Of a stretch of DNA of 64,000 nt, positions 17,031-26,203 are shown piece by piece (position 1 is the stretch's first letter; every line of letters begins with the position of its first letter). A model generated the notes under the pieces. That model was not told the DNA's origin. It was given only the letters and a program-made list of their open reading frames with translations, and did not search any database. Origin of the DNA: Corynebacterium hindlerae (GTDB taxonomy: Bacteria; Actinomycetota; Actinomycetes; Mycobacteriales; Mycobacteriaceae). Both the position numbers and the translations under genes were made by a program. The stretch is taken from positions 496,001 to 560,000 of the forward strand of contig NZ_CP059833.1 of the NCBI RefSeq assembly GCF_014117265.1, written 5' to 3'.

Positions 17031-18327
17031 GGAAATCGTATTCGGGGGTGCCTGGGCGCAGCTGCTGACAGTAAATCTTGGAGGCGTCCATGCGCTCCAG
17101 GAGAGCCGGCAGCTCGCTCGCCTTACCTAGCTGGATGCCGACCAGCGCGGCGCCGGTGTCGCGGTTGTTGCGCTTGAGGTATTCGAAGCGGGTGATGTCG
17201 TCCTCCGGGCCCAGTACCTCGCTGAGGAAGTGGCGCAGTTGGCCTGGTTCTTGCGGGAAGTTCACCAGGAAGTAGTGCTTCAGGCCCTGGTGGACCAGGG
17301 AGCGTTCCACCACTTCGTTGTAACGCAGCACGTCGTTGTTACCACCGGAGATGATGCAGACGATAACGTCGCCGGGGCTGAAGGACATCGCTTTCAGGCC
17401 CGCGACGGACAGCGCACCAGCGGGTTCCGCCACGATCCCCTCGTTTTGATACAGGTCCAGCATTTCGGTGCACACCGCCCCCTCGGAGATAGCGAGCATG
17501 TGCAGGCGGGACCGCTGCTTATCGACGACCTGGTAGTTCAAATCCCCAACCCGCTTGACAGCGGCACCATCTACGAACGGGTCAATGTCCTTGAGTGTCA
17601 CTGGCCCGTTGTTGTCCAGGGCCGCTTGCATCGATGCTGCGGTGGCTGGCTCAGCGCCGATAACCGCGGTGCGGGGGGACATGTCGTGCAGGTAGGACAA
17701 GACACCGGCCAACAGTCCACCACCGCCCACGGGGACAACCACGGCGTCGGCATGCTTGCCGAGCGCGGTGAGCTGCGAGAGGATCTCGGCCGCGACGGTG
17801 CCCTGGCCGATGATGGTGTCCCGGGCGTCAAAGGGTTCTACCAAAGTGGCTCCGGTCGCGGCTGCATCTTCGCGAGCTGCAGCAGACGCTTCATCAAAGT
17901 TCGCGCCCACCAGTTTCAGCTCCACCGAGTCCTTGCCGTGGACCAGGATGCGGCTGAGCTTTTGCTTGGGGGTGGATTCTGGGACATAGATGCGCCCCTT
18001 GATGCCGAGGGCGTTGCAGGCGTAGGCCACGCCTTGGGCGTGGTTGCCCGCGGAGGCGGCGACAATTCCGGCTGCACGTTGGTTGTCGTCAAGCTGCACG
18101 ATGCTGTTGTAAGCACCGCGGATTTTGTAGGAGCGGACGTCTTGCAGGTCTTCGCGTTTGAGATAGATCTGGGCGCCGGTCGCCTCAGACAAGCGGGGGC
18201 AATATTGCAGCGGTGTGGGAGCGATCACCGCGGAAATTCGTGCCTGTGCCAATTGAATGTCTGCCGCACGGATGGCGGTTGTTTCTGCTGGGTAAGGCTG
18301 TTTTTCCTGCGTTGCGTGATCGGTCAT
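17023..18327 (-). CDS. ilvA: Threonine ammonia-lyase
   Basis: IlvA deaminates threonine to 2-oxobutyrate, the first step to isoleucine, using pyridoxal phosphate. The PLP lysine is K68 in SYKIRGAYN and the phosphate loop is GGGGLLAG (about 201-208). The C-terminal part (about 335-434) is one ACT-like regulatory domain, as in the short isoleucine-inhibited biosynthetic enzymes of corynebacteria. The 434-residue length fits. It starts 73 bases upstream... of the end of dnaE and is transcribed in the same direction as dnaE, converging on treZ. Confidence 0.95.
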   Translation of the reverse strand: MTDHATQEKQPYPAETTAIRAADIQLAQARISAVIAPTPLQYCPRLSEATGAQIYLKREDLQDVRSYKIRGAYNSIVQLDDNQRAAGIVAASAGNHAQGVAYACNALGIKGRIYVPESTPKQKLSRILVHGKDSVELKLVGANFDEASAAAREDAAATGATLVEPFDARDTIIGQGTVAAEILSQLTALGKHADAVVVPVGGGGLLAGVLSYLHDMSPRTAVIGAEPATAASMQAALDNNGPVTLKDIDPFVDGAAVKRVGDLNYQVVDKQRSRLHMLAISEGAVCTEMLDLYQNEGIVAEPAGALSVAGLKAMSFSPGDVIVCIISGGNNDVLRYNEVVERSLVHQGLKHYFLVNFPQEPGQLRHFLSEVLGPEDDITRFEYLKRNNRDTGAALVGIQLGKASELPALLERMDASKIYCQQLRPGTPEYDFLT

Positions 18328-18399
18328 GGCATTATTCTACCCCGCCACCTCGCCCGCATAGTGAGACGGGTGTCTCAAGTATGCGGGTGTGGTGGTCTG

Positions 18400-21300
18400 C
18401 TACCCCAGGATCCCCGGCCCCATCGTGGCTTTCAGATCCCCCATCAGACTTCCGGTGCGATTCACCCGTAGGTGCTCCCCGAGCACCATCATGGTGGAGT
18501 TTTCTCCATCAACCAGCTTGAGGTACACGTCGGACTCGCCAGCGTTGGAAAGCAACACCTCCTTGAGGCGGGCGATGTTTTCCATCGTGCACTGGTCAGT
18601 GCGCATTACCAGTTTCAGTGGCAGACCGGATCCATTGCCAGGCCCAAGTTCTGGGGCTTTCAGGTCATCACAAAACAGGCTCATGCGATCATCGCGGATG
18701 GAGATGTGCGCCTTAGCCAAGATGATGTTGTCCTCTACCAGCTGCGTGGCTACAAGGCTGTAGACCTTATTGAAGACCAGCAGTTCCACCGAGGCGCCAT
18801 TGTGGTCTTCCACGGTGACGATTGCCCATGGGGAGCCGTCTTTCTTGCTAAAGCGCCTATCGACGGCCGAAATAATTCCACCAATCACCACCTCAGTTCC
18901 GTGGCGGAGCTCGCCACCCAAAATGGTGGTCAGTGCGGTATCGGTCTGGGCGGCCAGTGCTTCGTCAAACCCGTCCAGCGGGTGGCCAGACACGTACAGC
19001 CCCAACATCTCTCGTTCGAGAGCGAGTTCGTGCTTGCGGTCCCAGTTCTCATCCGGCACCTGCACTGCAAAGAACTTTTCTGCTTCTGCTTCTTCACCAC
19101 CAAAGCCCGCGAAGAGGTCGAACTGACCTTTGTCGGCTGCCTTCTTAGTCGCGATAACAGAGTCGACCGCGTCCTCGTGCACCAGCATGAGACCTTTGCG
19201 CGGATGCCCGAGCGAATCGAAGGCACCGGCCTTGATCAGAGATTCGGTCACGCGCTTGCTGCACGGCAGCGTATCGATCTTGTCCAAGTAGTCCGAGAAG
19301 TCTCGGAAGTGTCCTTTTTCTGCGCGGGAGGCCACGATGGACTCCACGACGTCTTCACCGACATTGCGCACCGCCCCGAGCCCGAAGCGGATGTCCTCTC
19401 CGACTGCGACGAAGTCGAGCACGGATTCGTTAACGTCCGGCGGCATCACCTTGATGCCGAGGTGGCGACAGTCAGCGAGGTAGATCGCAGACTTGTCTTT
19501 CTTGTCCGAAACCGAGGTAAGCAGCGCCGCCATGTATTCCGCGGTGTAGTTGGCCTTGAGGTAGCCGGTCCAGAAGGATACCAGGCCGTAACCTGCCGCG
19601 TGGGATTTGTTAAACGCGTAGGCTGCGAACGGTTCGATGGTGTCCCACAGCGCTTTGATCGCCTCGGAGGAGAACCCGTTGGACTTCATACCCGATTCAA
19701 AGGTGACGAATTCCTTCGCCAGCACCTCGGGTTTCTTCTTACCCATGGCTTTTCGGAAGCCGTCTGCTTGACCAGCGGTGTAATTGGCTACCTTTTGGGA
19801 GATACGCATGATCTGCTCCTGATACACAATCAGGCCGTAGGTATCGCCCAGGATGTCCTTGAGTGGCTCCTCGAGCTCGGGGTGAATCGGTTTAATTTCC
19901 TGGCGACCGTTTTTTCGGTCGGCGTAATCCAGGTGTGCGTTTACACCCATCGGACCCGGTCGGTAAAGCGCCAGTGCGGCGACGATGTCGTCGAATCCCG
20001 TGGGTTCCATGCGCTTGAGGAGCTCGCGCATGCCACCACCATCGAGCTGGAACACGCCCAGGGTGTCGCCGCGTGCGAGGAGTTTGTAGGTTTCCTCGTC
20101 CTCCGTGGTCAGGCCTTCCAAGTCAAGGTCAATGCCGCGGTTTCGTTTGATGTTTTCCAGGGCGTCGCCAATGACGGTGAGGTTACGCAGCCCCAGGAAG
20201 TCCATTTTCAGCAGGCCGATGGCCTCACAGGCGGGGTATGGCCAGCCGGTGATCAGCGCACCGTCCTGCTGGCGTTTCCACATCGGGATGCAGTCGAGCA
20301 GTGGCACGGACGCCATAATGACGGCACAGGCATGCACACCCGCCTGCCTGACGACGCCCTCCAGCCCCCGCGCGGTGTCATAGATTTTCCGCACGTCAGG
20401 ATCAGTTTCGATGAGGTTACGCACCTCACCAGCTTCGCCATAGCGCGGGTGCTCCGGATCCATGATGCCGGACAGCGGGATGTCCTTCGCCATGATAGCC
20501 GGCGGCAGCGCCTTGGTGATGCGGTCGGCGATTTGGTAGCCGGCTTGACCAAACTGGACGCGTGCGGAGTCTTTCAACGCCTGCTTGGTTTTCACGGTGC
20601 CGAAGGTGATCACCTGGGCAATCTTGTCCTCGCCCCAGCGTTCCGCCGCATAGCGGATCATTTCGCCACGCCGACGATCGTCGAAGTCAATATCGATATC
20701 GGGTGCGGAGGGGCGCTCTGGGTTGAGGAAGCGCTCGAACAGCAGGTCGTGTTCGATCGGGTCAATGTTGGTGATGGTGAGGGCGTAAGCCACCAGCGCA
20801 CCGGCAGCCGATCCACGGCCCGGCCCCACGCGAATACCGATGGAGCGTGCGTGCTTGATCAGCTCCGCCACGATGAGGAAGTACGAAGGGTACCCCTTCA
20901 TGTCAATGACGTCGATCTCGTACTTCGCACGGTCGATGTATACCTGCGGGACATCCTTTCCTGGGAACCTGTCCTGCAGGCCTCGCATCACTTCTTTGTA
21001 CAGCCACGAGGTGGGGGTTTCCCCCTCTGGCACGTCTGCGATGGGCATGCGATCGTGTGGATGTTCGGCCCACACCTCGCTGTAATCTTCAACGCGCTCG
21101 GCGATCAGTAGTGTGTTGTCACAGGCGCCGGGAACCATGTGATCCCAGGTTGCGCGCATTTCCGCCGCGGTCTTGATGAAGTATCCGGTTCCATCGAACT
21201 TGAATCGGTCTTCATCGTGAAGCGTCTTGCCCGTTTGCACGCAGAGCATTGCTTCGTGAGCCTGCGCCTGGGATTCGAGGACGTAGTGACAGTCGTTGGT

Positions 21301-21957
21301 CACCAGTGGTGGCAAGTCCAGCTTACGGCCGATTTCCAGGAGCTCGTTGCGGACCCGGTGTTCAATGTCCAGCCCGTGGTCCATGAGTTCTAGGAAGTAG
21401 TTGTCCTTGCCGTAGATGTCCTGCCACATCGCGGCCGCTTCGAGCGCCTCATTGAACTGGCCTAGGCGGAGGCGGGTCTGTACGTCACCGGAGGGGCAGC
21501 CGGTGGTGGCGATGATGCCGGAGGCCCGCTCCGCAATGATCTCGGCGTCCATGCGAGGCCACTTGCCCAGCTGACCTTCATAGGAGGCCATGGAGGACAG
21601 ATAGAACAGGTTACGCAAGCCCTCTACGTTTTCCGCGAGCATCGTTTGGTGCAAGTAGGCACCGGAGGCGGAGACGTCATCGGACTTTTGGTGTGGCTCG
21701 CCCCAGCGCACGCGTTGCTTGTTGAAGCGGGATTCCGGGGCCAAGTAGGCCTCAATGCCGATGATTGGTTTGATGCCCACTTCGGTCATCTTGCGGTAGA
21801 ACGCATCGGAGCCATACATGTTGCCGTGGTCCGTGATGCCGACTGCGGGCATACCTTGGCGGATCACTTCGTCGGCCAGCATGTCAATCTTCGCCATTCC
21901 ATCGAGCATGGAATATTCGGTGTGATTATGCAGGTGTACAAACGAAGAATTGCCCAT
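18400..21957 (-). CDS. dnaE: DNA polymerase III alpha subunit
   Basis: The replicative polymerase. The protein is 1185 residues from ATG 21957, where it starts [20 protein letters not shown]; the frame is open further up to 22056, but the homologous N-terminus begins here. Domains in order are PHP (HLHNHTEYS with metal-binding histidines), palm ([16 protein letters not shown] with the catalytic aspartates), fingers, tandem HhH, OB-fold (about 1000-1080) and tail. The size and PHP domain fit the main DnaE1 rather than the mutagenic DnaE2. Confidence 0.97.
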   Translation of the reverse strand: MGNSSFVHLHNHTEYSMLDGMAKIDMLADEVIRQGMPAVGITDHGNMYGSDAFYRKMTEVGIKPIIGIEAYLAPESRFNKQRVRWGEPHQKSDDVSASGAYLHQTMLAENVEGLRNLFYLSSMASYEGQLGKWPRMDAEIIAERASGIIATTGCPSGDVQTRLRLGQFNEALEAAAMWQDIYGKDNYFLELMDHGLDIEHRVRNELLEIGRKLDLPPLVTNDCHYVLESQAQAHEAMLCVQTGKTLHDEDRFKFDGTGYFIKTAAEMRATWDHMVPGACDNTLLIAERVEDYSEVWAEHPHDRMPIADVPEGETPTSWLYKEVMRGLQDRFPGKDVPQVYIDRAKYEIDVIDMKGYPSYFLIVAELIKHARSIGIRVGPGRGSAAGALVAYALTITNIDPIEHDLLFERFLNPERPSAPDIDIDFDDRRRGEMIRYAAERWGEDKIAQVITFGTVKTKQALKDSARVQFGQAGYQIADRITKALPPAIMAKDIPLSGIMDPEHPRYGEAGEVRNLIETDPDVRKIYDTARGLEGVVRQAGVHACAVIMASVPLLDCIPMWKRQQDGALITGWPYPACEAIGLLKMDFLGLRNLTVIGDALENIKRNRGIDLDLEGLTTEDEETYKLLARGDTLGVFQLDGGGMRELLKRMEPTGFDDIVAALALYRPGPMGVNAHLDYADRKNGRQEIKPIHPELEEPLKDILGDTYGLIVYQEQIMRISQKVANYTAGQADGFRKAMGKKKPEVLAKEFVTFESGMKSNGFSSEAIKALWDTIEPFAAYAFNKSHAAGYGLVSFWTGYLKANYTAEYMAALLTSVSDKKDKSAIYLADCRHLGIKVMPPDVNESVLDFVAVGEDIRFGLGAVRNVGEDVVESIVASRAEKGHFRDFSDYLDKIDTLPCSKRVTESLIKAGAFDSLGHPRKGLMLVHEDAVDSVIATKKAADKGQFDLFAGFGGEEAEAEKFFAVQVPDENWDRKHELALEREMLGLYVSGHPLDGFDEALAAQTDTALTTILGGELRHGTEVVIGGIISAVDRRFSKKDGSPWAIVTVEDHNGASVELLVFNKVYSLVATQLVEDNIILAKAHISIRDDRMSLFCDDLKAPELGPGNGSGLPLKLVMRTDQCTMENIARLKEVLLSNAGESDVYLKLVDGENSTMMVLGEHLRVNRTGSLMGDLKATMGPGILG

Positions 21958-22101
21958 AGCTGGAGAGTGTACTGAAAATGGGGTGCAGATAACAGCCGGA
22001 GGAAAAACCCTTCCGTTACCCCGGTCACGATCCCGGTTCAGGGTAGCGAAAAACACGTCTCACCTTGCCAAACAAGCATAGTTAATTGTTGAACGTTTTA
22101 T

Positions 22102-22107
22102 TAAGAT
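22102..22107 (+). promoter_or_regulatory. Possible -10 element for the 50-residue ORF
   Basis: TAAGAT would start transcription near 22114, placing the 22124-22160 hairpin at the very 5' end of the mRNA. No clear -35 is seen. Confidence 0.35.
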
Positions 22108-22123
22108 GGGCTGTAGGGTTTGA

Positions 22124-22160
22124 AGTTCGGTCCCCGGGAGCAGCATGCAACGACCGAACT
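22124..22160 (+). promoter_or_regulatory. Hairpin in 5' leader of the 50-residue ORF
   Basis: AGTTCGGTC (22124-22132) and GACCGAACT (22152-22160) are perfect nine-base inverted arms around a 19-base loop. The element ends 28 bases before the ORF start and could be an operator or a structured leader. Confidence 0.6.
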
Positions 22161-22187
22161 AGGTTAGAAACATTGCAAGGACCACTC

Positions 22188-22340
22188 ATGCTTAGCTTCG
22201 TCACTCCATTGGAAAGCAACGCCAACCTCTTCACTGAGTACCAGTTCACTACCACCAGCCAGAACATGCATGCAGAAATTGGCTTCGGTCACGACATCGA
22301 GGACGCCCTCCTCGACGACGGCTACCGCATCGCCAGCTAA
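22188..22340 (+). CDS. Small ORF, 50-residue acidic protein
   Basis: ATG 22188 is preceded by AAGGA at seven bases. The product begins MLSFVTPLESNANLFTEYQF and ends DALLDDGYRIAS; it is acidic, contains two histidines and has no membrane segment. I do not recognise it. It lies between divergently placed dnaE and rarD, 39 bases before rarD, with its own leader hairpin. The good ribosome binding site, leader structure and ordinary codon use support it being a real gene. Confidence 0.62.
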   Translation: MLSFVTPLESNANLFTEYQFTTTSQNMHAEIGFGHDIEDALLDDGYRIAS

Positions 22341-22365
22341 CTGCCCCCACTCACAGCCAGCACGC

Positions 22366-22371
22366 TAAGAT
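22366..22371 (+). promoter_or_regulatory. -10 element of rarD (leaderless)
   Basis: TAAGAT lies eight bases before the rarD ATG and there is no Shine-Dalgarno sequence, so the mRNA probably begins at or next to the start codon. Confidence 0.55.
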
Positions 22372-22379
22372 ACTTCCCC

Positions 22380-23237
22380 ATGGTCTACGCGTTGCTGGCT
22401 TATCTCATGTGGGGCGGTTTTGCCGCCTTTTTCCCGCTACTCAAACCAGCCGAGCCGGTTGAGATTCTGGCGCACCGCGTGGTGTGGACGGCCGCGTTCA
22501 TGCTCGTCCTCATCGTCTTCCGTGGCACTATCCGGGAGCTGCGTCGCGCGGATCGCGCTACGTGGTTCCAGGTGCTGCTCGCCTCGGCGTTCATCGCGGT
22601 GAACTGGCTCGCCTACGTTATCGCCGTCAATTCTGGGCATGTTGCCGAAGCAGCCCTGGGGTATTTCATCAACCCGCTGGTCAACGTGCTGCTGGGCATG
22701 CTGGTGCTGGGCGAGCGGCTGCGACCGCTGCAAAAGATCAGCGTGGCCATCGCCGCATTGGCAGTGCTGCTACTGGCCACCTTGTCCGGCCAGCCACCAG
22801 TACTGGGACTTACGCTGGCGTTCTCGTTTGGCATCTATGGCCTCATCAAAAAGCGCATCCAGCTCTCCCCCGAGGCGTCTCTGACAGCGGAGACCATCGT
22901 CCTCTTCCCTTTCGCCGCTGGCTACCTGGCATACTTGGTGATCACGGGAACTTCCACTTTCGGTGGGCACGGAACGAGCCACATGCTCCTGCTGATTTCC
23001 TCCGGCATCATCACCGCCACCCCACTGCTGCTATTTTCCAAGGCTGCGCAGCTGATCCCGCTGTCGACGATCGGCATGATGCAGTACATGACCCCGACGA
23101 TGCAGATGCTCTGGGCGGTGTTTGTGATGCACGAAGACCTCGCGATGATGCGCCTGATCGGCTTCTGCATCATTTGGGTATCCGTGGCGGTGTTCCTCAC
23201 CGATATTTGGCTTCAACGAAAAGCCAAAACGATCTAG
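22380..23237 (+). CDS. rarD: EamA-family transporter RarD
   Basis: A 285-residue polytopic membrane protein of the drug/metabolite transporter superfamily with about ten helices and two EamA repeats. The N-terminus YALLAYLMWGGFAAFFPLLK and the segment LLLFSKAAQLIPLSTIGMMQY are typical of RarD. The substrate is not known for the family. Its stop is five bases from the stop of the convergent hypothetical gene. Confidence 0.9.
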   Translation: MVYALLAYLMWGGFAAFFPLLKPAEPVEILAHRVVWTAAFMLVLIVFRGTIRELRRADRATWFQVLLASAFIAVNWLAYVIAVNSGHVAEAALGYFINPLVNVLLGMLVLGERLRPLQKISVAIAALAVLLLATLSGQPPVLGLTLAFSFGIYGLIKKRIQLSPEASLTAETIVLFPFAAGYLAYLVITGTSTFGGHGTSHMLLLISSGIITATPLLLFSKAAQLIPLSTIGMMQYMTPTMQMLWAVFVMHEDLAMMRLIGFCIIWVSVAVFLTDIWLQRKAKTI

Positions 23238-23242
23238 CGGTT

Positions 23243-23734
23243 TTACTCGACCGCCACCGGCCGGATCCCGAATTGGCCCCACGCGGCGTCGTCAGGCAAT
23301 GCTTCTACCACCGCGATACCTGGCGCCTTCGCTACGTCGCGCAGCTGCTCTGCTGCGGAGTACACCACCACCGCGACCACGCTTTCTGGCGCGGGCAGCA
23401 CTGAACTGCGCGTCGCGCCACCAATCGGCTCCGGCACTGGCACTGCCGGTTTATCGCGGTACACCGCGGCGCTGAGCCGCTGCACTGAGATGGCATCGAG
23501 GGGAGCCAGGTCACCAGGGCGTTCGAGGGTGACCAGTGCAAAGCAATCCCCCGTGGCGCTGTCAACGGTCGCCTGAGCGCGCGAGTGGTACTCCGGGAAG
23601 GTTTCCCCGGTCTCCATCCCGACGACATCACCATTATTGTTTCGCGGCGGGGTGGAATGATCTGTGAATTGTGCCCACACCAATGCCCCGGCGATGATCA
23701 TGCAGGAGACCGCCGCGACTCCGCGACGAATCAT
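23243..23734 (-). CDS. Membrane-anchored hypothetical protein
   Basis: A 163-residue protein with one N-terminal helix ([19 protein letters not shown], about 5-23) and an extracytoplasmic remainder; it is probably an anchored protein or a secreted one with a weak cleavage site. The frame overlaps the rluD stop by four bases (ATGA), so it is the last member of the lspA-rluD run. No domain is recognised. Confidence 0.75.
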   Translation of the reverse strand: MIRRGVAAVSCMIIAGALVWAQFTDHSTPPRNNNGDVVGMETGETFPEYHSRAQATVDSATGDCFALVTLERPGDLAPLDAISVQRLSAAVYRDKPAVPVPEPIGGATRSSVLPAPESVVAVVVYSAAEQLRDVAKAPGIAVVEALPDDAAWGQFGIRPVAVE

Positions 23735-24654
23735 GCCCGCAACACATCCAAAGCGTGTTGTAAATCAGCTGGGTACGGAGACTCCACCACCATGTAGCGC
23801 CCGTCAGCCGGGTGATGGAACCCCAGGGACACGGCGTGCAGCCACTGTCGCGTGAGCCCCAACCGCTTATTGAGCTTCGGGTCCGAACCGTACATCGGGT
23901 CGCCGCAGCACGGGTGGTGCAGCGAAGAAAAATGCACACGAATCTGGTGGGTACGCCCGGTTTCCAAGTGAACGTCCAGCAATGTAGCTTCCCGGAACGC
24001 CTCCAGCGTCTCATAGTGCGTAACCGACGGTTTGCCGTCAGTGGTCACGGCGAAACGCCAGCCGGCGGAAGGATGCCTACCGATCGGGGCTTCAATGGTG
24101 CCTGTCAGTGGGTCGGGATGGCCCTGCACCAGCGCGTGGTAGGTCTTGTCTACCGTGCGGTCACGGAACGCCCGTTTCAGCACTGTGTACGCCCGCTCCG
24201 AGGCGGCTACCACCATGACACCCGAGGTTCCCACGTCCAGGCGCTGCACGATACCTTTGCGTTCCGGCGGGCCAGAGGTGGAAATGCGGAAACCTGCTGC
24301 GGCGAGCCCGCCGACCACCGTGGGGCCCTCCCATCCGACCGTCGGGTGTGCTGCCACGCCCACTGGCTTATCGACGGCAATAATGTCGTCATCCGAGTAG
24401 AGAATATTCATCCCCGGAACCAGCTCCTCTTTGGGCACCAATGGCTGCTCTGGCTCGGGGAGAGTGACATCGAGCCACGCATCCACGGTCAGCCGGTCTG
24501 ATTTTCCGACGGGATGGCCGTCGACAAGCACGTCGCCGGCCGTGGCCAGTTCAGCGGCGACGGTGCGGGAAATGCCGAGGAGTTTGGCGAGAGCGGCGTC
24601 GACACGCATGCCCGCCAGCCCCTCAGGGACAGGAAGTTGCCTTGTTTCACGCAT
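23731..24654 (-). CDS. rluD: RluA/RluD-family pseudouridine synthase
   Basis: A 307-residue enzyme that isomerises uridines in ribosomal RNA. An S4 domain occupies about residues 13-75; the catalytic domain has the motif [12 protein letters not shown], whose Asp is the catalytic residue, and the later strand [16 protein letters not shown]. Position after lspA and domain order match RluD-type enzymes (23S helix 69), but the exact target is inferred. Its start overlaps the lspA stop by eight bases. Confidence 0.92.
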   Translation of the reverse strand: MRETRQLPVPEGLAGMRVDAALAKLLGISRTVAAELATAGDVLVDGHPVGKSDRLTVDAWLDVTLPEPEQPLVPKEELVPGMNILYSDDDIIAVDKPVGVAAHPTVGWEGPTVVGGLAAAGFRISTSGPPERKGIVQRLDVGTSGVMVVAASERAYTVLKRAFRDRTVDKTYHALVQGHPDPLTGTIEAPIGRHPSAGWRFAVTTDGKPSVTHYETLEAFREATLLDVHLETGRTHQIRVHFSSLHHPCCGDPMYGSDPKLNKRLGLTRQWLHAVSLGFHHPADGRYMVVESPYPADLQHALDVLRA

Positions 24655-25129
24655 GAGCCCGCTCCTGACGCATCACACCGAGAACAAAACACAGCACGCC
24701 GATGGTGATGCAGGAATCGGCGATATTAAAGACAGCAAAGCTACCGACGGAAATAAAATCCACCACGTGCCCGAAATAGAAGCCGGGCTCGCGGAACAAC
24801 CGGTCGATGAGGTTTCCCAAGGCGCCACCGGCAATCAAAGCCAGGCCTACCGCCTGCCATTTTTCGTCGACCTTACGCGAGTACCACGCAATGCCAAGCA
24901 CAAAAGCAAGCTGGATGGTGGTGAACAGCCAGGTGGAGCTGGTGCCCATCGAGAAGGCGGCGCCTGGGTTGAACAGGAGGTAGAAGCGGAACCAGTCGCC
25001 GATCACAGGCTGCGGAACCCCCGGTTCCAGCCATGTCACCATTAATTTTTTGGATGCTTGGTCCACCACCGCCGCGGCGACGGCGATCTGCATCATCAGA
25101 GAAACATAACTCCTACCTTGTGCACTCAC
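24647..25129 (-). CDS. lspA: Lipoprotein signal peptidase (signal peptidase II)
   Basis: LspA removes the signal peptide of prolipoproteins after lipidation. The 160-residue protein has four membrane helices. The catalytic aspartates are D124 in VVDF and D138 in FNIAD; GNLIDR at 105-110 is also conserved. It heads the leftward run lspA-rluD-hypothetical. Several lipoproteins encoded in this window (25221, 28302, 31255 and lpqW) would be substrates. Confidence 0.95.
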   Translation of the reverse strand: MSAQGRSYVSLMMQIAVAAAVVDQASKKLMVTWLEPGVPQPVIGDWFRFYLLFNPGAAFSMGTSSTWLFTTIQLAFVLGIAWYSRKVDEKWQAVGLALIAGGALGNLIDRLFREPGFYFGHVVDFISVGSFAVFNIADSCITIGVLCFVLGVMRQERAHA

Positions 25130-25220
25130 GCGCTCTATCTTTCCTTATTCCGCAACAGTTTTTCTATTCACCCCACCACTGTGACGTCTCGCCAGCACAA
25201 ACCTAGTACCTTAAACAGGT

Positions 25221-26126
25221 ATGAAACGGATCCTCGCACTCACTGTCGCAGCTATCATGCTCACTGCTTGCAGCGGCGGTGCAGAACCTACCCCGGAGAC
25301 TAACGAGCAGGCAGTCTCACTGAACATCGACGCCCCCAAGGTGACCTTGGTGAGCGCCGGAGAAAGCACCCAGACGGTGATCAACTACCAGGATGCCGGA
25401 GCGTCCCAGCAGGTAACCGTCACTTTCACCGATGGTTTTGACCAGGGTACGGGAGAGGACGACACCTTGCCGAAGGACCCTCCTGACACCCTGACCACAG
25501 ACACCTTCACAACGTCGCTCGACGCCACGGTATCCGAGCAGTCCCCGCGTGATATCACGCTCAAGCTCGGACAATCCGAGCACTCAAACCCCTCCTACGC
25601 CAACGACGTGGCTTCTTTACAGGGTTTTGAGCTCGGCTGGGTAGCCAAGCCCTCCGGCCAAGTGGATACGGTGCGACTCGCCGCCCCTTCCGGGGCGACC
25701 GACCAGGGGAGATCGCTGGCTGAGCTCTACTTGATGAAGCTCCTGGCACAGCCGATCGTCTTTCCCACCGAACCCATTGCTCCGGGCGCGACGTGGACCG
25801 TGGACAATCGCGTCACCGGCGATTCAACAATGCTGCGTACGACTACGTACACCTTGGATTCGCTGCGCGACGGTGTAGCAGAGCTCAGCCTTACTGCTGC
25901 TGAACGCCCAGCGGTCGGTGCGCTTCCAGTGTCAGAGCTAGGCGACAACGCGGAACTAAAAGTGGTAAGTTCACGGTCTCGTGGCGTCGGTAAGCTGCGC
26001 GTTGATCTTTCCAAACCTCTGCCTACCGCCGGCGAAGTCACCTTGAATACCCGCGTGATGTACGGCGAAGATGGCAAAACCACCCGCGTTTTCCAAGACT
26101 TCAATTCCGGTGCGAAGTTTTCATAG
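25221..26126 (+). CDS. Lipoprotein, DUF6263-like
   Basis: A 301-residue lipoprotein: signal peptide with lipobox LTAC, lipidated Cys at residue 17, then a Thr/Glu/Pro-rich linker. The mature part is rich in beta strands and contains APGATWTVDNRV, a motif I associate with DUF6263-like proteins; function is unknown. A TACCTT hexamer lies eight bases before the ATG, so a leaderless mRNA is possible. It is divergent from lspA. Confidence 0.78.
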   Translation: MKRILALTVAAIMLTACSGGAEPTPETNEQAVSLNIDAPKVTLVSAGESTQTVINYQDAGASQQVTVTFTDGFDQGTGEDDTLPKDPPDTLTTDTFTTSLDATVSEQSPRDITLKLGQSEHSNPSYANDVASLQGFELGWVAKPSGQVDTVRLAAPSGATDQGRSLAELYLMKLLAQPIVFPTEPIAPGATWTVDNRVTGDSTMLRTTTYTLDSLRDGVAELSLTAAERPAVGALPVSELGDNAELKVVSSRSRGVGKLRVDLSKPLPTAGEVTLNTRVMYGEDGKTTRVFQDFNSGAKFS

Positions 26127-26128
26127 GC

Positions 26129-26134
26129 TACAAT
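26129..26134 (+). promoter_or_regulatory. -10 element upstream of the ABC-F leader
   Basis: TACAAT directly after the preceding gene's stop would start transcription near 26141-26143, at the ATG of the four-residue leader ORF. The -35 region (TTCCGG area) is weak. Confidence 0.5.
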
Positions 26135-26142
26135 CTGTAGGC

Positions 26143-26157
26143 ATGGCAATTTCCTAA
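26143..26157 (+). promoter_or_regulatory. Four-codon leader ORF (Met-Ala-Ile-Ser) of the ABC-F gene
   Basis: ATG GCA ATT TCC TAA lies just after a good -10 hexamer and 46 bases before the ABC-F start. Short leader peptides are common before antibiotic-resistance ABC-F genes, where a drug-stalled ribosome exposes the downstream ribosome binding site or prevents termination. Assignment is from position and architecture only. Confidence 0.5.
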
Positions 26158-26187
26158 TACAACCAGCGCCCTTATTCCCGCTTCGAC

Positions 26188-26202
26188 GTTGTTAGGAACA
26201 AC
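26188..26202 (+). promoter_or_regulatory. Hairpin over the ABC-F ribosome binding site
   Basis: GTTGTT-AGG-AACAAC is a perfect inverted repeat ending one base before the ATG at 26204. The AGG of the Shine-Dalgarno sequence is its three-base loop, so folding would hinder ribosome binding. Confidence 0.6.
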
Positions 26203-26203
26203 C

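Noticed and set aside
18472..21111. An 879-residue ORF on the plus strand across dnaE
   Set aside because: It is antisense to the clearly homologous dnaE and reflects the high third-position GC of that gene. It has no homology-like motif or ribosome binding site.
26143..26157. The four-codon ORF as a chance ATG
   Set aside because: Kept as a feature with moderate confidence: a chance origin is possible, but its position at the likely transcription start and the following hairpin favour a function.
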